A stretch of DNA of 64,000 nucleotides from an uncultured Marinobacter sp. (GCF_947259545.1 NZ_CAMYMK010000009.1:1-64000), one strand, 5' to 3'; counted from the stretch's first letter, positions 17,505-34,231 are shown. Notes: a model not told the origin generated them from the sequence alone. A program made the numbers and translations.

Positions 17505-18872
17505 TCAGGACTTCTTGACCGGTCGGTCCCAGTCCGCAATGTTGCGCTGGCGACCACGGGCGACCGCAAGTTCCCGATCAGACACATCACGGGTAATGGT
17601 GGAACCGGCACCAATAGTGGCGCCCTCAGCGACCGTTACCGGCGCCACCAGGGACGTATTGGAGCCCACAAACACACCATCCCCAATCGTTGTCTGATGC
17701 TTGTTCACACCATCATAATTGCAGGTGATGGTCCCTGCACCCACATTCACATTACGGCCCAGAGAGGCATCACCCACGTAACTGAGGTGATTTATCTTGC
17801 TGCCCTCACCCACAACCGCTTTCTTGGTCTCGACGAAGTTACCCACCTTGGTGTCATCGGCCAGACGGGTGCCCGGACGCAGACGGGCAAACGGTCCTAT
17901 CTGGGCATTGGCACCGATTTCGGCGCCTTCGATGACCGAATGGGCCTGGATCTTAGCGCCAGCGGCAATCTTCGCATCGCGGATCACACAACCCGGCCCG
18001 ATCGAGACACCATCGGCCAACTCAACATCACCTTCAAACACCACGTTGACGTCAATGAGGATGTCATTGCCGATGGACAGGTTACCACGCACATCAATGC
18101 GGGCGGGATCGGCGAGTGTGGCGCCTTCCGTCATCAGACGGTCCGCTTCCCGGCGCTGATACCAGCGCTCCAGTTCCGCAAGCTGCAGGCGGTTATTCAC
18201 ACCTTGCACCTCAAAGGCATCCCCAGGCTGGGACACGGAGACCTGCATGCCATGCTCGACAGCCATGGCAATGATATCGGTCAGGTAGTACTCGCCCTGG
18301 GCGTTGCGGTTGGAAAGCTGGGGCAACCAGTCTTTCAGCCGACGGGCCGAGACCGCGAGAATGCCGGTATTCACTTCGCGGATCTGCTGCTGGGCTTCAC
18401 TGGCGTCCTTTTGTTCAACGATGGAGGTCACCTTGCCCTCACTGTCGCGGATGATCCGGCCATAGCCGTTGGGGTTGTCCATGGTCACTGTCAGCAGGCC
18501 CAGGGTGTCGTTATCGATCTTCGACACCAGCGCTTCCAGAGTCCCGGCGCCGGTTAATGGTACATCGCCGTAGAGCACCAGTACCCTGGCGTCATCGGGC
18601 AAGTCCGGTAATGCCTGCGCCACGGCGTGGCCGGTTCCAAGCTGTTCCTGCTGCAGCACCCAGTTTACCGGCTGTTGCGAGGTCGCGGCCTTGACCTGAT
18701 CGGCACCATGGCCGATCACCGCATGGATCTGCTCGGCCTCTAGCTGACGGGCGGTCACAATGACATGATGGAGCATGGGGCGACCAGCCACGGCGTGGAG
18801 AACCTTGGGCAGGGCGGATTTCATTCTGGAACCCTGGCCGGCGGCCAGAATGACAACGTGTAGCGGGCTCAT
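17505..18872 (-). CDS. glmU: Bifunctional UDP-GlcNAc pyrophosphorylase / GlcN-1-P acetyltransferase
   Basis: 455 residues. The N-terminal uridyltransferase domain has [21 protein letters not shown] and VLYGDVPL; the C-terminal left-handed beta-helix of hexapeptide repeats ([35 protein letters not shown]) carries the acetyltransferase activity, with [25 protein letters not shown] around the active site. It follows the ATP synthase terminator and precedes glmS. The start ATG is followed directly by [11 protein letters not shown]. Confidence 0.97.
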   Translation of the reverse strand: MSPLHVVILAAGQGSRMKSALPKVLHAVAGRPMLHHVIVTARQLEAEQIHAVIGHGADQVKAATSQQPVNWVLQQEQLGTGHAVAQALPDLPDDARVLVLYGDVPLTGAGTLEALVSKIDNDTLGLLTVTMDNPNGYGRIIRDSEGKVTSIVEQKDASEAQQQIREVNTGILAVSARRLKDWLPQLSNRNAQGEYYLTDIIAMAVEHGMQVSVSQPGDAFEVQGVNNRLQLAELERWYQRREADRLMTEGATLADPARIDVRGNLSIGNDILIDVNVVFEGDVELADGVSIGPGCVIRDAKIAAGAKIQAHSVIEGAEIGANAQIGPFARLRPGTRLADDTKVGNFVETKKAVVGEGSKINHLSYVGDASLGRNVNVGAGTITCNYDGVNKHQTTIGDGVFVGSNTSLVAPVTVAEGATIGAGSTITRDVSDRELAVARGRQRNIADWDRPVKKS

Positions 18873-18910
18873 GGAAACGTCAGGCTCCCGGGTGTTAATT
18901 GTCTTCGGTT

Positions 18911-18983
18911 AAAAAAAAACCGCATCCCTTGATGGCTGGAGCGCCAACGCCAAGCGTTGGAACTCCAGCCACTCAGGATGCGG
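18911..18983 (-). terminator. Terminator of the ATP synthase operon
   Basis: On the minus strand, downstream of atpC, CCGCATCC and GGATGCGG enclose a further long stem (GGCTGGAG ... CTCCAGCC and CCAACGC ... GCGTTGG), followed at once by nine T residues. This is a strong intrinsic terminator between atpC and glmU. Some read-through into glmU cannot be excluded. Confidence 0.93.
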
Positions 18984-19016
18984 CTTTGGTGTTCGGTAAT
19001 CCCGAAACCCGGCTGC

Positions 19017-19439
19017 TTAGCGCATTTTATTGCGCAGCTGCTGGATCGTACGAAGCTGGGCAACAGCTTCTGCCAGCTCTGCAGCGGCACGGGAGAACTC
19101 GAATTCACCGGTCTTGTCGGCAAGTGCTTTCTCGGCTTCTTTCTGAGCTTCGAGTGCGGCAGCTTCGTCCACATCCTTTGCACGAACCGCGGTATCAGCC
19201 AGCAAAGTCACCAGATTGGGCTGGACCTCCAGATATCCGCCGGACACGTAAAGAATTTCTTCCTCACCGCCCTGCTTGATAATCCGAACGGGACCAGGCT
19301 TCAGCTCGGTCAGCAGCGGCGTGTGACCCGGGCTAATACCCAGGTCACCTTCAGAGCCCGCTGCGATCAGCATTTCTACCAATCCGGAATAGATCTTTGT
19401 TTCGGCACTTACCACATCACAATGCACGGTCATACCCAT
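19017..19439 (-). CDS. atpC: ATP synthase epsilon subunit
   Basis: 140 residues starting [13 protein letters not shown], with AGAGG eight bases upstream. The N-terminal beta sandwich contains [19 protein letters not shown] and [18 protein letters not shown]; the C-terminal helices ([18 protein letters not shown]) form the regulatory hairpin. The subunit belongs to the central stalk of F1 and restrains ATP hydrolysis. It is the last gene of the operon, directly before the terminator. Confidence 0.96.
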   Translation of the reverse strand: MGMTVHCDVVSAETKIYSGLVEMLIAAGSEGDLGISPGHTPLLTELKPGPVRIIKQGGEEEILYVSGGYLEVQPNLVTLLADTAVRAKDVDEAAALEAQKEAEKALADKTGEFEFSRAAAELAEAVAQLRTIQQLRNKMR

Positions 19440-19486
19440 GTCAGTTGCCTCTTTGATCGATCCGGAAACAAGTGCTTCGGCTCAGA

Positions 19487-21800
<2,314 letters not shown>

Positions 21801-21871
21801 AACTCACTGCCTTCTCAAGTTAGACACTCGTTGCTCAAAAATCGGCCTGCAACTCGTTGCAGGCCCATTTA

Positions 21872-23416
21872 TTACCAGCTCTGAGTGGTCTTGAATTTCT
21901 CAAGTGCAGCTTTCAGGCCGGCAGCGATTTCGTCGTTGTAATCGCCTTTCTCGTTGATCTTGTCGAGAAGTTCTTTCTGTTCGGAGCGCATCCAGTCAAG
22001 CATCTGCGCTTCAAACTTAACAACCTTCTCAACATCAACGTCGTCCAGGAAGCCTTCGTTGGCTGCAAACAGAACCGTACCCATTTCAGCCACAGACATC
22101 GGGCTGTACTGGTTCTGCTTCATGAGTTCCGTTACACGCTGACCGTGCTCAAGCTGCTTACGGGTTGCTTCGTCAAGGTCGGAAGCAAACTGGGCGAAAG
22201 CGGCCAGTTCACGATACTGGGCCAGGGCCAGACGGATGTTACCGCCGAGCTTCTTCATGATCTTGGTCTGGGCGGAACCACCAACCCGGGATACGGAGAC
22301 ACCGGCGTTCATCGCCGGGCGGATGCCGGAGTTGAACAGGTTGGTTTCCAGGAAGATCTGGCCGTCGGTGATCGAGATCACGTTGGTCGGTACGAACGCG
22401 GATACGTCACCGGCCTGGGTCTCGATGATCGGCAGCGCGGTCAGGGAACCGGTCTGGCCTTTCACTTCACCGTTGGTCAGCTTCTCAACGTAATCGGCGT
22501 TCACGCGGGATGCGCGCTCCAGCAGACGTGAGTGCAGGTAGAAAACGTCACCCGGATACGCTTCACGGCCCGGCGGACGACGCAGCAGCAGGGAAATCTG
22601 ACGATAAGCCACAGCCTGCTTGGACAGATCATCGTAGATGATCAGGGCGTCTTCACCACGGTCACGGAAGTATTCACCCATGGAGGTACCGGCGTACGGT
22701 GCCAGGAACTGCATGGAAGCAGGATCGGCAGCACCGGCGGCAACCACGATGGTGTGGTCCATGGCGCCGTGCTCTTCCAGCTTGCGCACAACAGCGGCAA
22801 TGGAAGACTGCTTCTGACCGACGGCAACGTAGATACACTTGATGCCGGAGTCTTTCTGGTTGATGATCGCGTCGATCGCTACAGCGGTCTTACCGATCTG
22901 ACGGTCACCGATGATCAGCTCACGCTGGCCGCGGCCGATCGGTACCATGGTATCGATGGCTTTCAGACCAGTCTGGACCGGCTCGTCTACCGACTGACGT
23001 GCGATAACGCCCGGTGCCACTTTCTCGACCGGGGAGGTCAGGTCAGTGCCCAGATCGCCCTTGCCGTCGATCGGGTTACCCAGACCGTCGACAACGCGCC
23101 CCATCAGCTCCGGACCAACCGGAACTTCCAGGATACGACCAGTACAACGAACTTTCTGACCTTCAGCCAGACCTTCGTAGTCACCCAGTACAACCGCACC
23201 CACGGAGTCACGCTCCAGGTTCAGGGCCATACCGAATATGCCGTTGGCAAATTCAATCATCTCACCGTACATAACGTCGGCGAGACCGTGGATCAGTACG
23301 ATACCGTCAGAAACCGACAGGATCGTACCTTCGTTTTTTGCTTCGGAAGAGATATCGAGTTTCTCGATTCTCTTCTTGATGATGTCACTGATCTCGGATG
23401 GATTCAGTTGCTGCAT
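21872..23416 (-). CDS. atpA: ATP synthase alpha subunit
   Basis: 514 residues. A regulatory nucleotide-binding subunit of F1, with P-loop GDRQIGKTA, the [16 protein letters not shown] stretch and the alpha-subunit [20 protein letters not shown] motif. The C-terminal helical domain ends [11 protein letters not shown]. It lies between atpH and atpG on the same transcript. Confidence 0.98.
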   Translation of the reverse strand: MQQLNPSEISDIIKKRIEKLDISSEAKNEGTILSVSDGIVLIHGLADVMYGEMIEFANGIFGMALNLERDSVGAVVLGDYEGLAEGQKVRCTGRILEVPVGPELMGRVVDGLGNPIDGKGDLGTDLTSPVEKVAPGVIARQSVDEPVQTGLKAIDTMVPIGRGQRELIIGDRQIGKTAVAIDAIINQKDSGIKCIYVAVGQKQSSIAAVVRKLEEHGAMDHTIVVAAGAADPASMQFLAPYAGTSMGEYFRDRGEDALIIYDDLSKQAVAYRQISLLLRRPPGREAYPGDVFYLHSRLLERASRVNADYVEKLTNGEVKGQTGSLTALPIIETQAGDVSAFVPTNVISITDGQIFLETNLFNSGIRPAMNAGVSVSRVGGSAQTKIMKKLGGNIRLALAQYRELAAFAQFASDLDEATRKQLEHGQRVTELMKQNQYSPMSVAEMGTVLFAANEGFLDDVDVEKVVKFEAQMLDWMRSEQKELLDKINEKGDYNDEIAAGLKAALEKFKTTQSW

Positions 23417-23444
23417 GCCAATATCCTCAAACCTTGTGCTGAAA

Positions 23445-23981
23445 TCAGGAGCCCAGAGCGTCGGCCAGCTTGGTCAGCTTTCCGCGTACAGAGGCGTCAA
23501 TGACCAGATCGCCGGTGCGAATGATCGCGCCACCAATCAGAGACTTGTCCATTGACGCTGCGAGTGACACTTTCCGCTCGAGTTTCTTGGAGAGCGCCTG
23601 GGCGAGCTGCTGTTGCTGTTCGTCCGTCAGCTCGAAAGCTGCGGTTATTTCAATACCAACAGTGCGCTCCAGATCAGCCCGGTACGTGTTGAAGAGCGCT
23701 GCAATCTCGGGAAGAAGAGGCAGCCGGCGGTTTGCCGCCAGCACTGCGAAGAAGTTACGCACCTGCTCCGTGACGCCGTCTTCGACGACCTCCAGAATCA
23801 GATCGGCTTTCTTCTGCTCTTCCAGCTCCGGATTCGCGAGAAGCTGTCGAATGTCTTCGTTCGCGGTGACCTGTCCGGCAACCGTCAGCACCTGGGACCA
23901 CTCAGCCAGTTGTTCGTGCTCCTGAGCGGCGGCAAATGCTGCTTTTGCGTATGGACGGGCCAGCGTTCTCAGTTCTGCCAT
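23445..23981 (-). CDS. atpH: ATP synthase delta subunit
   Basis: 178 residues. It joins the peripheral stalk (subunit b) to the top of F1. The start [21 protein letters not shown] and the C-terminal signature [32 protein letters not shown] are typical. It lies 28 bases before atpA and 15 bases after atpF. Confidence 0.96.
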   Translation of the reverse strand: MAELRTLARPYAKAAFAAAQEHEQLAEWSQVLTVAGQVTANEDIRQLLANPELEEQKKADLILEVVEDGVTEQVRNFFAVLAANRRLPLLPEIAALFNTYRADLERTVGIEITAAFELTDEQQQQLAQALSKKLERKVSLAASMDKSLIGGAIIRTGDLVIDASVRGKLTKLADALGS

Positions 23982-23996
23982 GATGAACCTCGTCGT

Positions 23997-24467
23997 TTAA
24001 AGTTCTGCCGCCAGTTTTTCCAACATCTCGTTGTGCTTGGAGGCATCGACAGAGGTTTCCAGGATCTTCTCAGCACCAGCGATTGCAATGGCGGCAACTT
24101 CCCCACGCAGAGCATCACGAGCCTGATTACGCTCCTGTTCAATTTCGGCCTTGGCCTGCTCAATCAGCTTCTGGCCTTCCTTGCGGGCGTCATCCTTGGA
24201 TGCTTCCACAATTTGGGCAGCGCGCTTGTTGGCCTGTTCAATAAGGCCGGCGGCTTGCTGCTTGGCTTCACGCAGTTCCTGAGCTGACTTTTCCTGAGCC
24301 AGTTCCAGATCGCGCGATGCGCGGTCTGAGGCAGCCAGTCCGTCAGCGATCTTCTTTTGACGCTCCTGCAGGGCAGCCATAATCGGCGGCCAAACGTACT
24401 TCATGCAGAAGACGACAAAGATAAAGAACGCGATGGCTTGACCAATCATCGTCAAATTAATGTTCAC
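23997..24467 (-). CDS. atpF: ATP synthase b subunit
   Basis: 156 residues. One membrane helix at the N-terminus ([23 protein letters not shown]) followed by a long charged helix rich in Ala, Lys and Glu ([23 protein letters not shown]) that dimerises as the peripheral stalk. Between atpE and this gene a small GC stem (CCGGGG...CCCCGG, near 24508-24523) may set mRNA segment stability. Confidence 0.96.
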   Translation of the reverse strand: MNINLTMIGQAIAFFIFVVFCMKYVWPPIMAALQERQKKIADGLAASDRASRDLELAQEKSAQELREAKQQAAGLIEQANKRAAQIVEASKDDARKEGQKLIEQAKAEIEQERNQARDALRGEVAAIAIAGAEKILETSVDASKHNEMLEKLAAEL

Positions 24468-24536
24468 GTCTTCACCTCTCGCCTGTTTTGTTAAGAATCA
24501 TCTGACCGGGGCATAACCCCGGCTCTGGCGACTCGA

Positions 24537-24845
<309 letters not shown>

Positions 24846-24869
24846 AAACTACGGCTCAGTGCTGCCCGA

Positions 24870-26160
<1,291 letters not shown>

Positions 26161-26236
26161 GTTTTTCCCGTGAATACGGTGCCTTGGTCCGGTGCCGTTT
26201 AAAAAATAAGCAAATACACCGATACGAGCGCCGCAG

Positions 26237-26265
26237 ATTATATGTGTTCAATGTGCACGAATCAA
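26237..26265 (-). promoter_or_regulatory. Sigma-70 promoter of the ATP synthase operon
   Basis: Minus strand TTGATT (26265-26260), a 17-base spacer and a perfect TATAAT (26242-26237), 77 bases before the atpI start. The rest of the 269-base gap to parB is AT-rich with no gene seen. Confidence 0.82.
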
Positions 26266-26429
26266 CAAAACCAAACCCTCGCCAACCCGCGAGAAACGGC
26301 AGAATCTCTGACTCCACGCCTTTTCTGACACAAATAGGCGCCTACTCAAATTTTCACCACTACATGTTGTGTGCGATTTTTAAAAGAGACTTTCGTAGGT
26401 GGACCAGAGATGTAGAAAAATAGGCCGGT

Positions 26430-27302
26430 TTACTTGATATGGCCCAAAATACCATCCAGTTCGTCCAGGGAACTGTATTGTATGACCAGCTTGCCCTTAC
26501 CTTTCTGACCGTGGTCGATGGATACCCGGGCACCCAGTCGCTCGGCCAGGTCGTCCTGCAGTGCGCGGATATTCGGATCCACTTCGCCCCTGGGCTTCTT
26601 ACGATCCGGGGTTTCCTGCTGCACGCGGCGGACCAGGGCCTCGGTCTGACGCACCGACAGGGACTTGGCCACCACTTGCTTGGCCACCTGCATCTGCTGT
26701 TCCGGCTGCAAAGTCAGCATCGCGCGGCCGTGCCCCATCTCCAGATCGCCGTGTTCCAGCATCAGGCGGACGTCTTCGGTCAGACCAATCAGGCGCAACA
26801 GGTTGGTGATGGTCGTGCGGCTTTTACCCACCGCTTCCGCGACCTGGGACTGGGTCAGGCCGAACTCGTCCTGTAGCCGCTGCAGGGCAAACGCTTCTTC
26901 AATGGGATTGAGGTTTTCGCGCTGGATGTTTTCGATCAGCGCCATGGCAATGGCGGCTTCATCCGGCACATCACGGATGATCGCCGGAATGCTGTCCAAC
27001 TCCGCCATCTGGGTGGCTCGCCAGCGACGTTCGCCGGCGATCAGTTCGTAGCGACCCTCGGCGATGGGGCGGACAACCACCGGCTGCATGACGCCCTGCT
27101 GACGAATCGAGTCCGCCAGTTCCTGCAGGGCGGCCGGGTCCATATCACGACGGGGCTGGTAACGACCACGCTGGATCAGGTCGATCGGTACTTCGCGGAG
27201 TTCGCCATCGTGGTCATGGAGTTCCTGACCCAGATTGACCTTGGAACCCTGTAGCAGGGCGCCCAGTCCGCGTTCACCCAGTCCTCGTTTCTTCGCCGCC
27301 AT
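26430..27302 (-). CDS. parB: Chromosome partitioning protein ParB
   Basis: 290 residues from MAAKKRGLGERGLGALL, the usual ParB opening; an ATG four codons earlier is also possible. The N-terminal CTPase/clamp domain has QPRRDMDPAALQELADSI and the GERRWRATQ box; the central helix-turn-helix (TQSQVAEAVGKSRTTITNLLRL) binds parS; the C-terminal dimer domain ends the protein. It loads at parS and slides as a clamp, helping to position the origin. Two parS sites lie in recF about 31 kb away. It follows parA by 50 bases. Confidence 0.96.
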   Translation of the reverse strand: MAAKKRGLGERGLGALLQGSKVNLGQELHDHDGELREVPIDLIQRGRYQPRRDMDPAALQELADSIRQQGVMQPVVVRPIAEGRYELIAGERRWRATQMAELDSIPAIIRDVPDEAAIAMALIENIQRENLNPIEEAFALQRLQDEFGLTQSQVAEAVGKSRTTITNLLRLIGLTEDVRLMLEHGDLEMGHGRAMLTLQPEQQMQVAKQVVAKSLSVRQTEALVRRVQQETPDRKKPRGEVDPNIRALQDDLAERLGARVSIDHGQKGKGKLVIQYSSLDELDGILGHIK

Positions 27303-27352
27303 GGTGTTTGTCATTCTTCCCGATGAAAATCAATGTGCAAAGGAGCCGTAGT

Positions 27353-28147
27353 TTACACGGCAACCGACGTGGATGTCTTTTGCGCTTTGTGACGACGGAC
27401 CATTTCACCGGCCAACGCCAGATAGGCCACGGCCCCCTTGGAGGCACGATCGTATTTCAGTGCCGGCACGCCGTAGCTGGGCGCTTCCGCCAGGCGTACA
27501 TTACGGGGAATCACCGCCCGGTAGACCTTGTCACCAAAGTACTCGCTGAGCTGACCGGATACGTCGAGCGTCAGACTGTTGCGGGGATCGTACATGGTAC
27601 GCAGGATACCTTCGACCTGCAGGTTGGGGTTCACCGTTTCCTGTATCTGCTCGACCGTGTTCATCAGGGCTGCCAGGCCCTCCAGGGCATAATACTCACA
27701 CTGCATGGGAATCAACACGGTATCGGCGGCAGACAGGGCATTGACGGTCAGCAGGCTGAGGGATGGCGGGCAGTCGATGAGGATGTAATCGTAATTGTCA
27801 CGAACGGTATTGAGGGCCAGGCGCAGACGGTGTTCACGGCCGATCTCGTTCATCAGCTCCACTTCCGCGGCGGTCAGGTCGCCATTGGCAGGCAACAGGT
27901 CAAAACCGGAGGCCTCCGCCAGGAACGTCACTTCGGCGGCGGTGGCACGCTTGGTCAGCATGTCGTAACCGGACAGTTCCAGGGCATTTTTATCCACACC
28001 GCTGCCCATGGTGGCGTTACCCTGGGGATCCATATCCACCAGCAATACCCGGCGCTTGGTCGCAGCCAGAGAGGCGGCAAGATTCACGCAGGTGGTGGTT
28101 TTACCCACACCGCCTTTCTGATTGGTCACTGCAATCACGCGCGCCAT
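27353..28147 (-). CDS. parA: Chromosome partitioning ATPase ParA (Soj)
   Basis: 264 residues. Deviant Walker A KGGVGKTTTCVNLAASLA near the start, DMDPQGNAT and the DYILIDCPPSLSLLT motif place it among ParA/MinD ATPases. It binds DNA nonspecifically as an ATP dimer and, with ParB, moves the origin. AAGGAGG precedes the ATG at ideal spacing. It carries an exact DnaA box (27990-27998). Confidence 0.96.
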   Translation of the reverse strand: MARVIAVTNQKGGVGKTTTCVNLAASLAATKRRVLLVDMDPQGNATMGSGVDKNALELSGYDMLTKRATAAEVTFLAEASGFDLLPANGDLTAAEVELMNEIGREHRLRLALNTVRDNYDYILIDCPPSLSLLTVNALSAADTVLIPMQCEYYALEGLAALMNTVEQIQETVNPNLQVEGILRTMYDPRNSLTLDVSGQLSEYFGDKVYRAVIPRNVRLAEAPSYGVPALKYDRASKGAVAYLALAGEMVRRHKAQKTSTSVAV

Positions 28148-28169
28148 GTCTTGCCTCCTTGATACTGAA

Positions 28170-28814
28170 TTACTGGGGTTGCCCTGCCCGGCTGATTACC
28201 AGCAGGTGCCGTTCGCCGTCTGAGGCGGGTACGGTCAACGGATGACGGGATTTTACCTGCCAACCGGCCGGAAGCGCAGCTACTTCATCATCCGGATACT
28301 GACCTTTCATGGCAAGGAACTCACCGTCATTTGCCAACACATCCCCGCACCAGGCCACCAGGTTCTCCAGTGCGGTAAAGGCACGGCTGCTGATCTGGCT
28401 GAAACGGAGATCCGGACCGCAGCTTTCCGCCCGCCCGTGAATCACGTCAACATTGTCCAGGCCCAGCTCCAGCACACACTGGGTCAGGAACCGGGTTTTC
28501 TTGCTGTTACTGTCGAGCAGGGTAAACCGCTTGTCCGGCAGGGCAATCGCCAGGGGAATTCCGGGCAGTCCGCCGCCGGCGCCCACGTCCAGCAGATGGT
28601 CCGTGGTCACAAACGGCAGGATGCTCAGGCTGTCGAGCAGCTGGCGCGACACCATCTCCCGCGGATCACGCACCGCTGTGAGATTGTAGGCCCGGTTCCA
28701 CTTGTTCAACAATGCCAGGAAGGCCAGCAACTGCTGTTGCTGGTGTGCGCTGAGATCAAGTCCCATGTCAGCCAGCCCGTCCTCGAGCTGGCGCTGCCAG
28801 AGTGCGTCACTCAT
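28170..28814 (-). CDS. rsmG: 16S rRNA (guanine-527-N7)-methyltransferase
   Basis: 214 residues. SAM-binding core LLDVGAGGGLPGIPLAIALPDKRFTLLDSNSKKTRFL, and the conserved WNRAYNLTAVRDPREMVSRQLLDSL. It methylates G527 of 16S rRNA; loss gives low-level streptomycin resistance in several bacteria. It is nine bases after mnmG, in the common mnmG-rsmG-parA-parB order. Confidence 0.96.
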   Translation of the reverse strand: MSDALWQRQLEDGLADMGLDLSAHQQQQLLAFLALLNKWNRAYNLTAVRDPREMVSRQLLDSLSILPFVTTDHLLDVGAGGGLPGIPLAIALPDKRFTLLDSNSKKTRFLTQCVLELGLDNVDVIHGRAESCGPDLRFSQISSRAFTALENLVAWCGDVLANDGEFLAMKGQYPDDEVAALPAGWQVKSRHPLTVPASDGERHLLVISRAGQPQ

Positions 28815-28823
28815 AAGCGCGGA

Positions 28824-30710
<1,887 letters not shown>

Positions 30711-31081
30711 AGTTCACCTCGGAAATCGGGGGATAAAAACAGGGCGGGGAGTATAACGCCTTACCCCGGAAATTGCAGTCAGAATGTGCAAATTTTAACC
30801 AGATCGGCTTGCAAGGGAAACCGGCACCCGTGCCAACCATGCAGAAGAGGCCACGGGGCATGCCTGTCGGGACATTAGTCAAATAGAAATCTTTATACTT
30901 TCAGTGGCTTGGAATGCTCTTCTCAGAAAAGTTTTCAAGAAAGTTATCCACATGAAAGAACACTTATCAAACAGCCCAGATATCACCTTAAGTTATTGTT
31001 TTATCGTACCTAAATTTTATTCATCCAAAGTTTATCCGTGGCTTATTCAAACTTTTATCCACAAGAATGCCGCCCCTCCGG
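30711..31081. other. AT-rich gap upstream of mnmG with DnaA boxes
   Basis: This 371-base gap between mnmG and the RND gene holds two exact DnaA boxes TTATCCACA (30944-30952 and 31055-31063), both in the same orientation, and weaker matches (TTATCCGTG at 31032, TTATTCAAA at 31044, TTATCAAAC near 30964). The stretch 30880-31065 is clearly AT-rich. E. coli oriC lies in the same place, beside mnmG (gidA). No gene is seen. It could be an ancestral or auxiliary initiation or DnaA-binding site. Confidence 0.55.
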
Positions 31082-34000
31082 TCAGAAATCGTCAGCGCGT
31101 TTCTGCGGCGCCGCCGCCAGCCCCTGCCCGCCCCCGGTCTGACCAGCCTGCTTTTCCAGCTCCACCGCCACCGCATTAGTGGATTTGGCGAAACGTGCCA
31201 GCAGGTTGTACAGCACAGGGATAATGAACAGGGTCAGAGTGGTGGCGAACACCAGCCCACCGAGGATAACCACACCGATAGAGGCGCGGCTTTCAGCACC
31301 CGCACCCGTGGCAAGCACCAGCGGTATGGCGCCAAACACCGTGGAAATCGTGGTCATCAACACCGGCCGGAACCGCAGGCTGGCCCCCTCCAGTATCGCG
31401 TCCCGCACGTCATAGCCCTTGTCCCGGAGCTGGTTGGCAAACTCCACAATCAGGATGCCGTTCTTGGCCATCAGTCCCAGCAGCATGACGATGCCAATCT
31501 GGCTGTATATATTCAGGCTGATGCCAGCCCAGAACAGGGCGAACAGCGCACCGGTCACCGCCAGGGGCACCGACAGCATGATAATCAGCGGGTGTATCCA
31601 GCTTTCAAACTGCGCCGCCAGCACCAGGAACACGATGACGAAGGCCAGCCCAAAGGTCAGGTAAATGGCGGCAGAGGAATCCTGGAACTCGCGGCTGAGG
31701 CCCTTGTAGCTGATGCGGGCCTCCGGCGGCAGATTATCCACAGCCAGGTTATTCAGGTATTCCAGAGCGGATCCCAGATCGTAACCGTCAGCCAGGGAAC
31801 CACTGATCACCACCGCCGGCAGACGGTCGATCCGCCTCAGGTCCGGGTTAGCACCAATTTCGCGCACGGACACCAGGGCTTCCATGGGAATCAGCTCGCC
31901 CCCCTCGCGGGGACGGAGAAACACCTGCCCGAGGTCCTCCGGCGTGGCCCGGTCGGCGTCCGCCGCCTGCACGATGACGTCGTATTCCCGGCCACGATCG
32001 ATGTAGGTGGTGACCTGACGGGAAGCCAGCATGGTCTGCAGGGTCAGCCCCACATCTTCAACCGTGATGTCCAGATCCGCGGCTCGTTCACGGTCGATAT
32101 TGACCCGCAACTCCGGTCGGGTCAGCTCAAAATCCGTGTCCAGATTGAGCAGGTTCGGATTGTCTTTTGCCCGCTCTTTGAGTTCCTCACTCCAGGCCTG
32201 TACCGACTCATAATCGGGACCGCCGACCACGATTTCCACCGGCTGGTTGAACCCCCGCTGCCCCAGCCCTGGCGGGTTGATCGCCACGGCACGGATACCG
32301 GGAATACTGGCCAGTTTGCCACGGAGCTCGCTGGTGACCTGCTGCTGTTTGATATCACGTTGTTCCCAGGGAGTGAGGCCCATGATCATGAAGGCATTGT
32401 CCGCCTCATTACGGAACCCGACGATGGAGAGCAGACGGTCGGCAACCCCCTGCTCAAGGTAGGGAAGTAACTGTTCCTCAGCCTTTTTCACGTGATGATC
32501 GGTGTATTCCACCGTCGACCCCCGCGGTGCGCTGACCGGCATGATAATCACACCCCGGTCTTCGACAGGCGCCAGTTCCTGGGGCAGCTTGGGAAACACC
32601 ACCGCAATCAGCACCATGCCCACCAGCCCGAGACCAAGCAGCAATCCCGGTTGGCGCAGCGAGAACCGCAACAGGCGCTCATAACCACGGGTCAGGCCGG
32701 TCAACACCTTCTCGGTGGCGCTCCAGAGCCGGTGACCCTCTTCGGTTTCCGGACTGTGTTTCAGCCACTTGGAACAGAGCATCGGTGTCAGGGTCAGTGC
32801 CACCAGGCTGGACACCACCACGGCGGCCGCCAGGGTAAAGCCGAATTCCGCGAACAGGCGACCAATATTGCCCCCCATGAACGAGATAGGGACAAACACC
32901 GCAACCAGCGTAAGAGTGGTGGCTATGACCGCAAACGCCACCTGCTTGGCACCGCGGTAGGAGGCCAGTAAGGGCGGCTCGCCGTCATCAATACGACGCT
33001 GGATGTTCTCGAGCATGACGATGGCATCGTCCACCACCAGACCGATGGCAAGGATCACCGCCAGAAGGGTCAGCACGTTGATGGAAAAACCCAGGGCTCC
33101 CAGACCGATGAATGCACCGATCACCGCCACCGGGATGGTCACGGCAGGGATCAGTGTTGCCCGCCAGGAGCGCAGGAACACGAAAATCACCAGGATCACC
33201 AGCGACACGGCGATGCCCAGGGTGATCATCACTTCCTTGATGGAGGCGCGGATGAAGATGGATTCGTCGTAGCTTTCAGCAATAGTGACTTCCGGTGGCA
33301 GGGTTCGCCGGATACTCTTCAATTCCTCCTGAACCCGGTCCGACACCGCCACCGTGTTCGACTTGGACTGCCGGATCACCCCCATACCGATGGCGGTCTG
33401 ACCGTTGGCCCGCAGGCGACCGGTATCGGATTCGACCCCCATCTGGACGTTGGCCACCTCGCCAAGGCGCAGCAGGTTGTTACCGTCGCGGCGGATCACC
33501 AGTTCACGGAACTCTTCCACTGTGGATAACCGGCCCTCGGCCCTTACCGTAAAGTCCCGGGTGGAAGACTCCACCGAGCCCGCCGGCAGTTCGACGTTAT
33601 TGGAGCGCAACGCGCGCTCAACTTCCGCCACGGTAATGTCTCGCGCCGCCAGCCGTTCCCGGTCCAGCCAGATACGAATGGCATAGCGGCGCTCACCGCC
33701 AATACGCACATCGGCCACACCATCCAGCACCGAGAGCCGGTCCGCCAGCACCCGGTCGGCAAAATCACTCAGTTCCGCGCTGTCCCAGACGTCGCTGCGG
33801 AGCGTTATCCACATCATCGGGCGGGCATCGGAATCGGCCTTGCTCACCACCGGCGGGTCGGCTTCATCGGGGAGTTCGTTGCTGATCCGGGACACCGCAT
33901 CACGGACATCATTGGCGGCGATGTCCACATTGCGGGAGGTATTGAATTCGATGCTGGTGCGGGATTCACCCTGCTCGGTGCTGGACTCAATGGAACGGAT

Positions 34001-34228
34001 GCCCTCGATACCGCTGATCGCGCCCTCAATCACCTGGGTGATCTGGGTATCCACCACTTCGGCGGCGGCGCCAGTATAGTCGGTGGATATCGACACCACC
34101 GGCGGATCGATGTCCGGGTACTCCCTCACCGGCAATCCCAGCAGGGCCGCCAGGCCGAACACCAGGATCAACAGGCTAAGAACGGTGGCAAAGACCGGGC
34201 GCTTGATTGACACATCGGACAGGATCAC
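31082..34228 (-). CDS. RND efflux pump permease, HAE1 family
   Basis: 1048 residues, full length. N-terminal MILSDVSIKRPVFATVLSLLILVFGLAALLGLPVREYPDIDPPVV is the standard HAE1 start; the proton-relay motif GLVVDDAIVMLENIQRR is in TM4, and two large periplasmic loops follow the two halves. The trimeric inner-membrane pump exports drugs, solvents or detergents by proton antiport. It follows the adaptor gene by three bases. No outer-membrane factor is encoded here, so a shared TolC-type channel is likely. Three exact DnaA boxes lie inside it. Confidence 0.94.
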   Translation of the reverse strand: MILSDVSIKRPVFATVLSLLILVFGLAALLGLPVREYPDIDPPVVSISTDYTGAAAEVVDTQITQVIEGAISGIEGIRSIESSTEQGESRTSIEFNTSRNVDIAANDVRDAVSRISNELPDEADPPVVSKADSDARPMMWITLRSDVWDSAELSDFADRVLADRLSVLDGVADVRIGGERRYAIRIWLDRERLAARDITVAEVERALRSNNVELPAGSVESSTRDFTVRAEGRLSTVEEFRELVIRRDGNNLLRLGEVANVQMGVESDTGRLRANGQTAIGMGVIRQSKSNTVAVSDRVQEELKSIRRTLPPEVTIAESYDESIFIRASIKEVMITLGIAVSLVILVIFVFLRSWRATLIPAVTIPVAVIGAFIGLGALGFSINVLTLLAVILAIGLVVDDAIVMLENIQRRIDDGEPPLLASYRGAKQVAFAVIATTLTLVAVFVPISFMGGNIGRLFAEFGFTLAAAVVVSSLVALTLTPMLCSKWLKHSPETEEGHRLWSATEKVLTGLTRGYERLLRFSLRQPGLLLGLGLVGMVLIAVVFPKLPQELAPVEDRGVIIMPVSAPRGSTVEYTDHHVKKAEEQLLPYLEQGVADRLLSIVGFRNEADNAFMIMGLTPWEQRDIKQQQVTSELRGKLASIPGIRAVAINPPGLGQRGFNQPVEIVVGGPDYESVQAWSEELKERAKDNPNLLNLDTDFELTRPELRVNIDRERAADLDITVEDVGLTLQTMLASRQVTTYIDRGREYDVIVQAADADRATPEDLGQVFLRPREGGELIPMEALVSVREIGANPDLRRIDRLPAVVISGSLADGYDLGSALEYLNNLAVDNLPPEARISYKGLSREFQDSSAAIYLTFGLAFVIVFLVLAAQFESWIHPLIIMLSVPLAVTGALFALFWAGISLNIYSQIGIVMLLGLMAKNGILIVEFANQLRDKGYDVRDAILEGASLRFRPVLMTTISTVFGAIPLVLATGAGAESRASIGVVILGGLVFATTLTLFIIPVLYNLLARFAKSTNAVAVELEKQAGQTGGGQGLAAAPQKRADDF

Positions 34229-34231
34229 GGA

